The notes below the pieces were generated by a model. It did not search any database. It had not been told where the DNA came from and was given only the letters and a program-made list of their open reading frames with translations. Below, one piece after another: positions 32,461-45,867 of a DNA stretch of 64,000 bases (its first letter is position 1; the number at the start of each line of letters is the position of its first letter). Origin of the DNA: Cyclospora cayetanensis (taxonomy: Eukaryota; Apicomplexa; Conoidasida; Eucoccidiorida; Eimeriidae). The position numbers and the translations under genes are program-made. Location: assembly GCF_002999335.1 (NCBI RefSeq), contig NW_020312602.1:157643-221642 (forward strand), in the 5' to 3' direction.

Positions 32461-34720
32461 GTTTCTATGGATGAACTTTCTCGCATTTCTTGGGAATTGT
32501 CGTTCTGTCGCTCATGCCCTGCTTGAAATAGCTACCTCTGTCTAGAAGTACTGCTCTTAAAAATGTTGGGTTACTATTGTCGAGGGATTGTCTACGCTCA
32601 GATCTACACACAGGCACTCTCAGATATGCTCGGCTCTCTCCTCCTCAGCTTTTTCGGGCTTTGTAATCGATTATGTTCCGTGCGCAGGGTGTACCTGCAT
32701 GCACACATTGCTCTATGAGGAGCGAAGAGACCGCTGAGCTAGTGTATAATTCAAAACCCTCTACGTATTTTGCATATCATTTGTTTTTCATGTACGAGGA
32801 TGCACACACATACTACCACTCAAACGACAGTGAGCCGCTGTGCCGGCCTGGTCGCTTGTTGGTTGTAAGTTATTATGTGTGTCTTTTGTTCCCAACCATG
32901 TGTCTCTGCGGATTGGAGCACACTTTGTTTTTCTCATTTGCAACGTTTTCGCATTTAGGCCTACCTGGAAAGTAACTTTATGGCGGGAACTCGTCTGGTG
33001 CCCTGCGCGCATTTGGTGTAGAAGAAATACGAAACGCGAGGGCATGTTGAAATAGGGGGATATTGAGTAACAGACAAAATTACACGTGACGGATTCCATT
33101 ACGCTAGCCGTGTTCAACGAAAATTGGTAAAAATCGAATAGTTGGTTTGTTTGCTGATAAATTTTTCCTTGCTGCAGAGTACTGTTCGTTTGATACAAGA
33201 AGATGCAATGTCGTACATGCGTGCGGTAGATGCTATGCCTCGGTAGCTGTCAATACCCGGAGTGCTGAGACAGTTCAGCTACGCGCACTATCACTATCCC
33301 TTTCCCGCCATGCTGGGATCTTAGAATAACGCAAGCAGGGGAATGAGAGCGCCGTTTTAAAAGCACTCAATTCCTCTTGCTTTTGCATTGAGTCTGGAGC
33401 TGAGTGTCTCCCGATGGAAGGAAACTTTAGATGGAGCTCTACCCGGTGTGAAAAGGTGATGTGATATTGCTTTAATATTCGTATCTTACCATGCGGGTGG
33501 TGTGTCGCCCAATGTATCGCAGTGTACATTCGATCACGATGAACTAGTTACTGCATCAAGCAGGTAAAAAGTAAAGCTCTTATATGTTTTTGTGAGGATG
33601 CCTCCTCAGAGTGCAACGGCGTCACAAACTCGATTACCCCTCTTATGGGAAGCTGAATGCTCTCAGAACTTGTATGTAGCCCCTCCTATACTACATATTC
33701 ATGGATTTTCATTATTGTGCAGCAAAAGTAGGCGAGCTTGACGCTGAGGGGATGGGTGTTGACTATTGGAACGAGAGAACAGCTGCAGAAGGTAGCCTTG
33801 TATATTCTAAGGAAGCAATACAAAAAGGCGCAGGGCAATTCAGGCCGTACACACTTTCTGGTAAATATGTCTTCCCTTGGCCCTCAGCCCTAGCCCACTA
33901 CGCACTTGAGGCCCACTGCTTCCATGGAACATGAAGTATTGGGCATTCATACCCTACTGTAGCAGCGCTTTGAGTGAATATTGCTATTTCTTGTTGCCGA
34001 AACTAATTACTGTCTCTTGGCTGCTTGGCAATCGTTAGATTGCGCGCATACCGCGACCGCTCCAGTATGCAGGCATGGTGACCATTTGGTGGGCTGTGGT
34101 GGCACGAGTAGTGAAGATTCGGCACAGATCCAGCAAATGGAATCTCTAAAAATACTGAAAACCGTACTTTTGCCACTTGGATAGCCCATACTTCGCTTAG
34201 GTGGTTCCTTAACTTTCTGTAACAACGGGTGGTTACCAACGTAGGACTGTCGGCCTCTCTGCACATCTGGGTGAGTGCGTCCAACTGTTCCCCCGACGAA
34301 GTCATGAGAAGTCATCCATGTAATGACTGAAAGTAAACAGTCTTAACGCAAAGCAGAATGGTCTTTGATGCGCTGAAAGACATGCACCGCTCCTGTTCTC
34401 CCGTGCGAGTTAGCGGCCCCCAGATGCACGGTCAACGTGCTTGAGCTACAGTAAAAGCCCAAAAGCTGCATGCGCTTGCTTCCACTTTGTTGATTTGCAA
34501 GTATCCACCCTATCGTGGTTCTATGTGCCATATTCACAGTGGTGCGACACTTCCAGCCGCTTTCATGCCAGTGCAAGTCGCTCAGAAAACCCCGCCCTTT
34601 AGGTTTATCGTGACCCCTTCTTCGCAAGCACTTCAAGCTCTTCAACGCCCCTTCCCCCTGGAATAGACTCTAATCAGGTTTAAGTTGCGTGTTTGAGGAG
34701 GTAGCCTCTGTTGTAACCAG
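32461..34720. other. Intergenic region upstream of hslU
   Basis: About 2.3 kb without a supported gene. Open frames at 32673-32975, 33701-33934 and the minus-strand frames at 34003-34645 show no domain. The 3' end of the retroelement, including any LTR, may extend into the left part. The hslU promoter should lie near the right end, but no motif can be named. Confidence 0.5.
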
Positions 34721-37700
34721 ATGCTGGCCCGATGGAGTGTGCCGGTACGACTTCGGTCGATTCCACATCTTGTTCCCTATAAACTCGGCTCCGGTGCGCT
34801 ACGCGTAGTCAACCGCCCGACGACCGAGGGTGCTGATGCAAGATGCGACGAAGCCACGTTTTCCGAAGGACGGTGTTGCATCCTGGAAAGTTGCTTGCCT
34901 AGGAATCAGGTCGCCGTCTCGCGTACTGGGAGCCTCTTGGAGACGGCACCTGCTCGCTACTGCTCTTCCTTCTTCCGGTCGAATGCAAAAAGCCAAGAAC
35001 CCCTTCTGCTTTCGACAGGAAAGAGTTTGATCGCTTCCGATGGTGGCACTAGCGCTACGGGGTCTCAGTCGCTTAGCGTCTTGCAGACAGTCGCCCCAGC
35101 TGCACTTGAGAGTGACCCGCCTCGTCAACTTGATGTCGGAAACGCAGTCATTGCTGTTAAAGATCCATCGCGGTCGCCTCAGGCACTTGTGGAATATCTT
35201 GACAGTTATATAGTTGGGCAGACGAACGCAAAAAGAGCTGTCGCAGTTGCACTTCGGCAGCGATGGCGGAGGCGCCAGGTGAGTCTCAAGGCAATGATCA
35301 AACGTAGCTTAAAACCTTGCAGGTCCTATACGCAGCCTAAGTGAGACACTATATTCTTGCGGTGACAAGATAAACAAGCAACAACACGTATGCTGTTTCT
35401 CCAGCGCAGGAATCAAGCTCTCTTGAGCGCAAGGTTGATTACCTACCTACCTAGACAGCAGGGCTATATATCCCACCCCAAATGTGCATGCCTGCAATGG
35501 TCTCTCAGGTCCCCGATCCGGATATGCGAGCAGATATCACTCCGAAGAATATTCTTCTAATAGGGCCGACTGGGGTCGGCAAAACCGAAATTGCTAGGCG
35601 CTTGGCGCAACGTCTGGATGCACCTTTCCTTAAGGTCGATCGTCTCTTTATACATGCATCAGTCTCAGTGAAAGCTTGGCCACTCTTTCTCTTCCCGAAA
35701 ATGCTGCTGCAGATTTGGGGCACAATGTCTCCTTTTGAACGGGCGAATCATATGCCTCTTGATTGACCCTCATTAAAAATGGAATTGAGTGATGCCTATT
35801 GCGTGCAGGTTGAGGCAACGAAGTACACTGAAGTAGGATTTCACGGGCGAGATGTAGACCAGATCATCAAGTGAGACCAAAAGGTGGCAGCATAGCCTTG
35901 TTACCTATGCACTGCTACCTTCGGGTAGTATATATAGCCCGCAACAGCTGGACTCGAGAGTTTGGTAATTTTCGTTTGGGCCTGTAGGGACCTTATGGAG
36001 GTAGCCGTGAAGCAAAAGAAGACAAATCTTGAGACTCGGCTAAAGTCGATTGCGGAGGAGAGAGCAGAGTCAAAAGTTCTGGAAGCACTGGGGGGAAAGA
36101 TGCCGGTAAGCTGAATCTGAACTCTGTAGATGCGACTGCTGTACCAATGAGCATGCAAGTCTTAGAGCCCAAGGATATTTCTTTCGATGCGATTACACAG
36201 GCTGAAGAGTATGCCATGTGGCTACGGCATTTGCGGAGAGGGTCGCTCGACAGCAGGCGTGTCCAGATTGATATGCCGATGATGGCCTCTGAGGCTACAC
36301 AAGGAGGTGCGGAGAGAATATGTAAAAACCAGCACTCGATAGTTCTAAACGTAACAGTGGGTCTAACTGCGATGTCGTGTTATGTTGTACCTCTGATTAT
36401 AGTCCTCTCAGATATAGAAAATGCCATGCGGGAAATGAAAGACTCAAAAATACCGTCCTTCTTTGCGAGCGGTGCGCTGAACGTTCAATCAGTCCATCGA
36501 ATTCCAGTAATCAAGTCTTAGAACCTCTGATCAGGGGTTTTCGCCTAAGTATCAGGGCTCTATTGGAAGCCGATTTCGTATACTTTGTGGCATATCCAAT
36601 TGATCTTTGAGTGCACTCTGTTGTGCTCGTGGATGGCGTTGACAGATTTTCGCATGATGGAACGACGATATGTAACTATAAAGGAGGCACTAGCACGCCT
36701 AACGCAAGCAGAACTCGATGCGATGATTACGAAGGTAGGTCGAGTGGCTATGTGAAGCAGATAAATTTGTGACGTAGCTCAAATGCTTGCTGTAGTCGCA
36801 GAATTTTGCCTGTCTTGGATCCCCAGGACATGATAATCCAGCAGGCAGTGGAAGCCGTGGAGCAAGAAGGCATTGTTTTCATTGACGAGATCGACAAAAT
36901 TTGTTCCAAGAGTGTAAGGGCTTATGTACTTTAATGGATTCACCACTTTGCCTCTAGCTGCCTGCAATTATATATCCCTGGCTCGTACCCCACCTGAAGG
37001 AAACTCGCTGTGGATTAGTTTGCTGTTACGCCCTCCATGTGACGGCTTTTGAGGACGAGCCGGATGATGGAGGCTCTTACGACAGTTTTGTGATGGCTTA
37101 AATTTCAGGGAAACGGTGGATATCACGGGCCGGATGCGTCGGATGAGGGAGTCCAGCGGGATTTGCTTCCTCTACTAGAAGGCTCCACCGTCTCGACCCG
37201 TTTCGGTGAAATCAAGACAGATTACATACTATTTATAGCTTCAGGTGAGAATACCCCATGACTTTGTAAGCCCCTGCAAAGTTGAACACGCTATTTCGGG
37301 AGGTTATTCATTGTATTGTGTTTTATGAGCTTTCAACAGGAGCATTTCACTCGGTTCGCCCCAGTGATCTGCTAGCGGAACTACAAGGGCGCCTTCCTGT
37401 GCGCGTTACTCTGAATCCTTTGTCTGAAGAGGATTTTAGACAAATCCTAACCAGAACAAAACATAATTTGATTGAACAGTACAAAGGTAAGCGTGGTTCT
37501 TGCTCACAACGCCACTTCCGTAAACAGCAGATATGTCGGCAATATAACCAGAGCCCTTTGTGTGCCGTCTTGTTTTTGCAGCCCTGCTTGCTACGGAAGG
37601 AGTTGTCCTGGAGTTTAGCGACGACGCCATTGCAGAGGTTGCTCGAGGTGGATGACTTTCCGTGGCCTTGATTCCACAAACTGGCTAAGGGAAAATATCC

Positions 37701-38241
37701 AGATTTTAGTTGGAGACACCATATAAACTGCATGGTCGCTATGCGCTTCTGCACCTTTTGCATGCGGTGACTGCAGTGGCGTGGGAGGTGAACTCGCAGA
37801 TAGAGAATATCGGAGCCCGCCGGCTTCATACTATAATCGAAAAGTCAGTGACAGTGGCTTTCGTCATTGGGTGCATGGGCAATGATCGTGCTGCTGCTAA
37901 TATATTTGGCAAATTCTGCAGAGATGTTGGGGCTCCTCTTCCCATCTTTGCAATCAACAATCAGCGGCGATCCGCACCGCGTGGTGACATGGTGCGTTAT
38001 GTACCGTTCAGAGTCCTGGAGGACATCAACTTGAATGCCTCGCTTCAGTCTCCAGGGACTATGTGAGCAGAAAAGCCCCTCAGAAGGTATTAATTTGACG
38101 TCGCAACTGCAGCTTTGCTCTCTGCTATCAGCGCTGCGTGCTCTTGTCGCTGTGTGCAGGGTTGTCGTCGACCGACAGCATGTCATGGACACCGTTAACA
38201 TGATGCGCGGGAATCTGGATCATACACGGTTCATCTTGTAA
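34721..38241 (+). CDS. hslU: HslU (ClpY), ATPase subunit of the mitochondrial HslUV protease
   Basis: Thirteen exons: 34721-35278, 35509-35634, 35809-35870, 35988-36105, ~36168-36321, 36646-36734, 36827-36913, 37109-37244, 37340-37486, 37582-37647, 37777-37843, 38012-38062, 38160-38241. This gives about 580 residues. The fifth exon (poorly conserved I-domain) is uncertain at both ends; all others close in phase. The first 150 or so residues are an extra Arg/Ser-rich leader, probably a mitochondrial targeting sequence. Then come [19 protein letters not shown], Walker [29 protein letters not shown], Walker [10 protein letters not shown], a sensor-1 region [26 protein letters not shown] and the sensor-2 region [10 protein letters not shown]. 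The C terminus is RFIL, the tail that in bacterial HslU docks into HslV. The usual pore loop GYVG is GFHG here. HslU unfolds substrates for the HslV peptidase. Confidence 0.95.
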
Positions 38242-38692
38242 CATTCATCGCGCTGGGAGAGGCTACATACATGGCGCCACCTATATTGCTGCCACATGCG
38301 GATGGAGTTGCTGTAGTTTCATTTTTGAGAAAAGTGGCCGGCGCTGCAGGTGGCCGAAGGGGTGTGCGTCGAGTGAGACGCGCAGGCAATATCCGTGGGC
38401 TGTCTAGCTTGCCAACAGACCCAGCTATGACAGCGTATCTCCACTGCCACCAGCTTTGGCTTTAGCGTGCCAAACAAGTAGCAGTTCTTTAAAACAGACA
38501 AACTACGTTTGCGGGCTTGAGCAAACGAATTGCCCGTGCGACTGATATCTGCATGGACGTTACAGCTGTACACTGGCATCGCCAAGAGCGGCCAGATAAT
38601 TTCGCACGTAAAGACCTGTCTAAGTGCACCAGACATCATCGTAGATCATCGTGCGTAGCTTCCAACGTTTTCGTATGAATAAATCCCATTAG
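38242..38692. other. Convergent intergenic spacer (hslU and POLD1 3' ends)
   Basis: A 451-bp spacer between two convergent stop codons. It must hold both 3' untranslated regions and poly(A) sites. No coding frame or RNA gene is seen. Confidence 0.6.
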
Positions 38693-41600
38693 TCACCAGT
38701 CGTTTGTAGCATGAAGTCGCTGTAATGTCTCATCCAGCACCGATACTTCTTTCTTCACTTTTGCTCGGCGGTAGAAGATTGGGCAATCACGGTTTACGCA
38801 TATTACGTCTTGGATTAGCGAGCCTTGGCATCTGAAATCCCCAAAAATTCAGTTAAGCCACAATGCGCTCACAACTGAGTGCTCTATGCCACCTGAAGAG
38901 GTTCTGCATTTCACTGCGTAAATACTATTTGAGAGGACTCACCGCTGACATTCAGTCCATAAGTCGGCATGTTCCTTTTCCAATCCCTGCATCTGTATAA
39001 CCTTTGATGCTACGATCTGCAAAAGGCAGCAAAACACATTTTTCCTGTATGATGCTCGTAAGTAAGCTTCCATTAACAATGCCTTTGCCAAATCTCCTTG
39101 GTGTATACAGGTGTAGAGCATTGCACCGAATAGCACTCAGCAACCAGTGGCCCACCTGCCCTTCTTGAGACTGGCAATGCTTGCACAAAGCTCCTTCAGA
39201 AATCGTAGCGCGGCAGCCAACGCACTGAAGGCCACGTTTGATGAATTTCGACAGTGCACCTTGTGTTGACACCATGAGTGTTTTCTTCAGGGTGTGGCAT
39301 CCACCTGCGCAGATGAGGAAGCCGCGGTCTCTTTTAGTGGCAGAAGCTTCCCATTAGCCCTCGGCTGGGAGAAAACGCACTAAACCTGGTGCCCCTGCCG
39401 TGCAGAACTCACTGAACAGACTCTCTGGGTTGCTCATAACCCCTTCGAAAATGCGCATCAAAGGGCCCTTGAGCGTTTCAAGGTAGTGCTGCGTGTCGAT
39501 CGGCAAGTTATTTTCTAACACATAAAGCGGATCTTCAGCCCTTTCGTACTGGGCTTGCCCTTTAGATCCCTGGATAACGACGTACGATACGCGGTCGCCT
39601 ACATTAGGTGCCGTTCCAGGATCTAGAAGGACAAATACCACGAAGAAGCCCACGCATGAAACAACGCGTTTAATGATGCGCCACCGTAAACAGACCCCTT
39701 CAAGAAACAAAGGCAGTTCAACCCAGAGAAGACAGTACAACTAACCGCGTTTCCGCAATTTTTTCGCCAGCTCAACGTGTGGGAGCTTGGTGTCGTAGTC
39801 AAGCTTTCCCAAACTCTTAGTTTGCACGAGCAGGCTTAGATCGATTTTGTTCTGCAGCAGCATCATATAACCCACATGGCTACAAAAAACTTGAGTGAAC
39901 CTGCAAACCTGGAGAGGAACCCATCAAGGCATTTTGAGTGTTGCGCCGAGTTATGCCGCGCTGTGCAGGTCTTCTAACCTGCAGAAGATCCGATATCTTC
40001 GTGCGCGTGTAGGCTTTGGCATTTTCCACGTCTCGTTCAATAAGCATTTTCTTAAGTACGGTGTCCACCATAATTTGAACCAGCATCGAAAAGTCGCGCC
40101 GCACGGTCTGCACGACAGGACGGAGGGCCACACAAGTGTTGCGTTTGGGTAGATGAAGTGCCAGTTGCTTTCAAAATCGGCGGGCCTCGGTGACTAAAAA
40201 CATCCTAGTGTAACAGGGGTGCCCTCATGTGCAGTGGATGTACCTCAATGCCTTTTGAGTCGATTTTGTCAAACTTTGTCGGGTTCGTATACAACAGGCC
40301 GGCATAGCGCTTCTTGTTCATCAGTAGAAATGGGCAGTAAACCTTTTCAAACTCGAGTTTAATAGGTCTAACAAACTCTGAACTGATTTCGTTTGCAGCC
40401 TTCTGCCCTGAAACACAAAGAGGACGAGGATCCCTAAGGCACAAAGCTGAGAAAAGAACCTTTATTCTGTGTATGGGCTGGCTGGAAGTAAAGCAGTACA
40501 AGACGGAGCTGACCGAGCTTCATCGCCTCTTCAATCGAGTCCGTCCCAAATCGGACCATTACGGAGTCAGTGTCTCCGTAAACCACCACGGCATTGGTGG
40601 CATAGCCGTTTTCCCTTGTGTAGAGTTCCTCGACGCGACGTTTTGTGTATTCAATCATATCACGGCCAAAGCATGTGATGGAAGTGGCAACCTCGAGGCA
40701 TGGCAGCTGGCCGCCGACCTGTATGCCCACACCCAGAGGCCTTCTCACACAGGCGTAAAAGTACACGAAGGCTTAAAGACTTGCACGCACCATACAACTA
40801 TGCACGACACGCACGCAGCTACACGGAGTTCTGCACATTGCCGAAGTACCCACCGTTGCTCCTGTGTATCCATACACACTATTCGCTGTAATTTTAAGGG
40901 CTAACTGCCGCCCATTCAGAACACTCTTGGTGAACGTGTCTTCGGCTTCGCTCATTTCCTTCTTCGCGACCTTGCGAGCAGCGATAAGTTCCTCCACGAT
41001 CATTGGTAGGACGCCGCGCCGGACTGTTGCTTTGACAAATGTGTGCCGCGGGTTGCTGGTCGTGTGCGTAAGCTGCATCCACAGGTACATAATTCGACAC
41101 GCCACGCAGGCTCCTAAAGATCAAGTGTTCTCAACGGACGAGGAGGCCTGCGCAGTCATGAGATTTTGAACATTTCTGACGGGAAAACACGTTCTGCATA
41201 AAGAAACGCCCCAGGCGAGTCCCCCTATTTACGTTGGAAGGTTCTATTGCGTTCATGTCGTTTCCCTTGACCAGTGTGCTATAGCAGATATTGTGGGCCA
41301 TCATGATGGACGGGTACAAGGACGCAAAGTCCAGCGTCGCGATCGGAACATCGTAAAACCCCTTCACTGGTTCTAATACGGTGGCACCTTCGTATTTGTC
41401 GTCTCGGTCTCCGCCCGTTCTCTGTACGCAAACATCAGCGAGACAGCGAGTGGCGGCGTGGCCATCCAACATCGGTACTTTTTGGCATTAGAGCTCCATA
41501 TGCCCGCTGCAGAAAGAAGGCCCATAATCCAGAATAGGCTACAACGTGCCTCTCGTCAGGCCGAATGCGCTAAAAGGTGAGCAACTCAACATTATAGAGG

Positions 41601-44600
41601 GCTTGGACCGAGCCATCCCTTCAACGCCTCGCGAAAAACGCTCATGAGGTGCTTCAGGTTCATCTGAACGGTAGGCTTACTTTGACGGACGGCACCACGT
41701 AATGCAGCTGCCGGCATTTCCGGAGAAGCTGTGCCGTTACTTTGATTTGCTGCCCTCTGAAAACGCATTTTACGCACAACAAGCACGGCTCGTGTTCATA
41801 TGAAAAGCCAGATTTCGAAGCTCCCTCGCGTGTGCCCTCATCCGTTCAAAAGCCCCCTTGAAACGGGAAAGACAGTCATGCACCTGGTGAGCAAGTAGGT
41901 GAGGGGCGTCCCCGTGACGCGGCTCATTTCCACATAATTAAAGAGGAATAAAAGCTTGTTCAGCAGCCGCAGAGGCAGCATGGCGTCTTTGAGGCAATAC
42001 ACCGCAATGCGGCGGCGCGTAGTAGGGGATCCACGGAACAAGTCGCCGATCATGCTGTAGTGTACATCTTCCTGAAATCGATCAATCTCCACTTAGCACC
42101 CGTGCAATTGTGTGTGGTGCGTGTGTGTGTAGTATACACTAATCCCTTTTTTCCTGGAACGGGCGGCACCGATGCGGAGAAGCGCAACTGTTCATGCAGC
42201 GGGGGGCCGAGAGGGCCATGGGAGTAAGACCAAAGGCAAATGCTAAAAGCTGCTACACGCCACAACGCACTTTTTGTTCCTTCAGAAATTCGGAAGAGAC
42301 GTAATTGAGAGAATAGCTCTTCAGTTTGTGGTCGCGGCGCACGAGTTCGAGCAAGTCGAACTGAACGCGTCCTTCGACCGTGATTTCCTTATTGTCGTGC
42401 GTGCCGAGAGCTCTGAGTGTAAATCGTAGAAAATCATACTATGCATTCCATAAAGAACCTCCTGGGGTTACACTCCTCTGCTCGCGGTGCACTGCCATCC
42501 CGCAAATGCGTAGGAAAGACAAAGGGAACCATTTTCCAAAAACAACCTGTGCGGGCTGCTTACCTGGAGCTGAAGCGCGTGTCACTGATGCGGGATTCGA
42601 GAGACTTGAGACGCGATAAAGATGCTACACCCTCTGTTTTGAGCGCAGCCGCACGAGTCAGGAGGTAGCATAGATCAAAGTTGATGCAGTTGTAGCCGGT
42701 CAAAAAGTCAGGATCAACCTGAGGCGCGGGAAGAAATTAGCCACAAGCACAAACGAATTCATGTTTTTTCTTGCCCCCGCGAAAATAAATCAAAACGTCC
42801 ATGCGCGGCCAACCCCCCGAGACTCACAGAGAGGAACATGTACACTCAATTAAAACTGTATATCCCGTCACACGCATGGCATCCCGTCATGAAAACGTTC
42901 TTTCAAATGAAGCAGTGCGGCTGCGGAGAAATGCGAGGGCAGCAGAGGGTCCATCTCGCAAGGGACGCTTGCTCACCTCCCGCAAAAACTCTGCCCACTT
43001 CTTCAGCATTTCAGATTCGTCGTCAAACCAGACCACAAGCGCGCCAGCAATCGGCGCACATTCGTGGAGTGTAAAGATGACACGGCAGAGAGGTTCGTCC
43101 GAGGCGTTTGTAGCCTTGCTGTGACTGCTGCTGCGGTGCTCCTCTACAATTGAAGAAATTTGTATGACGGGGTCTTCCTGAGCCTCCGGGAACCCCTGGC
43201 CATTCATTTTAACGCACTCGATGTCTGTACACGCACGCAAAAACCAAAAAACACACACAGACACATACATACACATGAACACATACACACACATACACAT
43301 ATATAATTGCGGGGGGTGCTGTGAGCACCGTAGCTCTGCATCAGCTCAAGTCAAGTACACATCCAGTAGCCCCTGGCAGTCTGCGCGCAAGCGTCCACTC
43401 AGCATAGCCGCAGAGAGAACCAGCAAAATCTTACCAAAGGAGAGCATACGAAGGGGAGGCAACGCCTGGAACTCGCCGCGCAAGGGCAGTGCCTCAATAT
43501 CGGCATAATGCACATCGAACTCCACTTGGCAGCGACTCTCCCGCAGAGATGCCGGCCGGGCGACATATTTTCCCCCTTTCACTGCACCCAAGACACGCGG
43601 GAAATACCCACCACCACACAAAAGCAGAAGCCACACTCTTAGAGAAGTTCAGCCGAGAGACCTCACCAGAGGCGCCAAGTGGTGGCACTCCCGCATGGAG
43701 CCAAAGTAGCCCCTTTCCAGAAAAAAAAGCTGATTGGTACAACAAGATTCAGGCAGACAACCACCCAGGCGCAGCAAAGGACGGCGTGAAGAACCGTTCT
43801 GCTCATGCATGAAGGGATGGCGGGAAGGACGCGAAAAACAAAAAACGCGATTTTACCGACAAAAGAGATACAGGGCGACGTGCTGCAGAGCCTTTGCTCC
43901 TGGTAATTAGGGCACTCACCCCGGATCCAGCAACAACCCGTGATCTCCGAGTCTACCATGTACCTCAGAACAAACGGAATGTTCGCCTCATAGGCTACCT
44001 GCGGGAGCACCAGCTGCTGACCGCTCATCGCACCAAAACCATCAGGTACAAGAAGCCGTATGCCACTCTCTATGAAGGCGCGCAAACCCGCAATCATCTG
44101 TGGAGCCGCTGCGGTGATCCGGAAAAAGAGTTGGCTCGCCTTAGATGGTGAATAGTGCATGAGCGACTAAAGCAACAGAGCAAACGCACAAGTGTACTAC
44201 ATACACAGACGTATCCGGCTATAGACATACATGCACATACATACCCCTATATGCACACAGAGAGACAAAGAGATATATATATATACACGCAGCACACAGG
44301 GAGACACAGCAAGCCATCCACGGGTTCTGCCCCCCTCCCCCCCCACCTCCACATCCACCTCCTAGACACATATATATATATATGTATATGTATATATATA
44401 CACGCGATGCAAAGTCCACGTAAATGGAGGTATTCGGGAATGCAGGGGACTCAGGAAGAGGCCCCCCCTCTTAGATACCAGACACAGCCGGAAGCAGAAT
44501 GCAAAGATCCAGCGGCGCGCGCATTTAAAAGCGATGCTTTAGCCAGACGCACTTCTTTGTCTTCGCATCGCACATCCACGATTCGTCGATCGTATGACTT

Positions 44601-45867
44601 TCCTTGAGCGTGCGACTTTAAAACGTGGTCCTGCGGCACCGAATTCATGATGCCCCGTAAGTGTTTCTATTTTACGCCTTGCATTATTGAGCATTACAGC
44701 CGCAAGGAGCAGCAAGCTACGCCATGACTGATTCGCTTTGCCTAGACTCAGTCAGATACATGCAAGCAATCACGGATGAAAAACTCCATGTTTCGACGTG
44801 AAGTCGTTATATCTGAGCACTTTCCGATCCCACAACCCACACAAATCGAAAATGCGACACGAACATCGCGGCTGCATGCTCAGTCAGCCTCATGAAACGT
44901 GTGAAGACGGCAGCAAATCGGAAAGGCTTACATCCAACAGTGTACACAAAGCCTCCGTAACTGCATTTTGCTGCCAGGTGTCACTTCGCTGTTTGGCTGC
45001 TGCACGGATCGCGGCCGCGAGCGGAGGGGGGCATTCGCAGTAACAGTAGGGATAGAAGCCGTGTATGTTGCACATAACCGATTGCCCATCCGCTGTCACG
45101 CCATAGAGGCGCACCATTGGTGCCTGGGAGTTCCCCTTCGCTGCTTCAGCGGAGGCAAGGGAGGAAGGCGTTACTATGCAAGGAGGTGCTCCACTGCTCG
45201 AGCCACAGCTTCCGGCGGGCTGCCCCTGTCGCTCCAACTGGAGCTGCCGTGCCCTCTGCGCGATTTCATCCGGCACTGTACGCTGAAACGCAGTGGCTGC
45301 AGCGACGTCCAGTTGGAAGAACACTAAGGAAAAGCAGCACACACAAACGCACGCCTTCATGGGGCTAGGAGGAGTGTGAAAGGTCATCAGAGGGCCTCAA
45401 CGAAGAGGATTTTTGCCACCTATTCTAGAAAGCCGCCTAGTTGCGAGATCTTCGGAGGCCATGCTTACCGCAGTCTTCATCGCCTGAAGCACATGCACAA
45501 GCCGGAGCGGGAGCGGTAGAGTCATGCAGGGCTCCCCCTTTGGGCACCGATGTTCGCATCTCAAAGTGCATCGTTCATAGCCTTCATGAGCCAATCGCAA
45601 TATCCAGCTTCACACAGTAAGAATATGGAGTACAAGGGAAGAGAGGGAGGCGGAACTGAGCGCTGGAGGCGTCCCCTTACGGTGTCGTATTTCGGTTGTC
45701 TTGGGAGGTTGCCTCGCATCGCGACGCCAGGATTTCAGCAGATTATTCCAGGCTCTTTCAGAGTGGATGCGTTCGCGGCTGTTTCTCTCGAAGCCGAGGA
45801 CAGTCGAGGAGGTATCGGCTGCCCCGACATCCCCAGTAGGACCGTCGGAATTCGCTGAACTTTGCAT
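38693..45867 (-). CDS. POLD1: DNA polymerase delta catalytic subunit (family B)
   Basis: Twenty-one exons, 5' to 3' on the minus strand: 45867-45681, 45537-45469, 45323-44932, 44630-44553, 44166-43920, 43581-43435, 43224-42977, 42718-42564, 42412-42271, 42071-41884, 41756-41681, 41421-41191, 41072-40854, 40718-40514, 40407-40244, 40107-39979, 39851-39746, 39622-39413, 39304-39156, 39016-38943, 38831-38693. All phases close, giving 1,184 residues against about 1,100 in the family. Only the first two exons lack homology support. Visible motifs are [29 protein letters not shown], exonuclease I DIEC, exonuclease [11 protein letters not shown], exonuclease [12 protein letters not shown], polymerase [16 protein letters not shown], polymerase [13 protein letters not shown], polymerase C YGDTDSV and KKRYAGLLY. 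The C terminus has both cysteine clusters: CVGC ... CKHC, and CQRC ... CVNRDC, which in other eukaryotes bind zinc and an Fe-S cluster. It is a nuclear replicative polymerase with proofreading, and appears fully functional. Confidence 0.97.
43250..43306. repeat. CA/CATA microsatellite in a POLD1 intron
   Basis: An (AC)n/(ACAT)n tract in the intron between POLD1 exons 6 and 7. Open frames running through it are artefacts. Confidence 0.8.
44222..44402. repeat. CATA/TA microsatellites in a POLD1 intron
   Basis: Two (TA)n tracts (about 44272-44287 and 44369-44402) separated by purine-poor sequence with a C-run, in the intron between POLD1 exons 4 and 5. Confidence 0.8.

Noticed and set aside
27000..33000. 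LTRs or a primer-binding site for the chromovirus-like element
   Set aside because: I could not find a convincing pair of direct repeats or a tRNA-complementary site by eye; a self-alignment would be needed.
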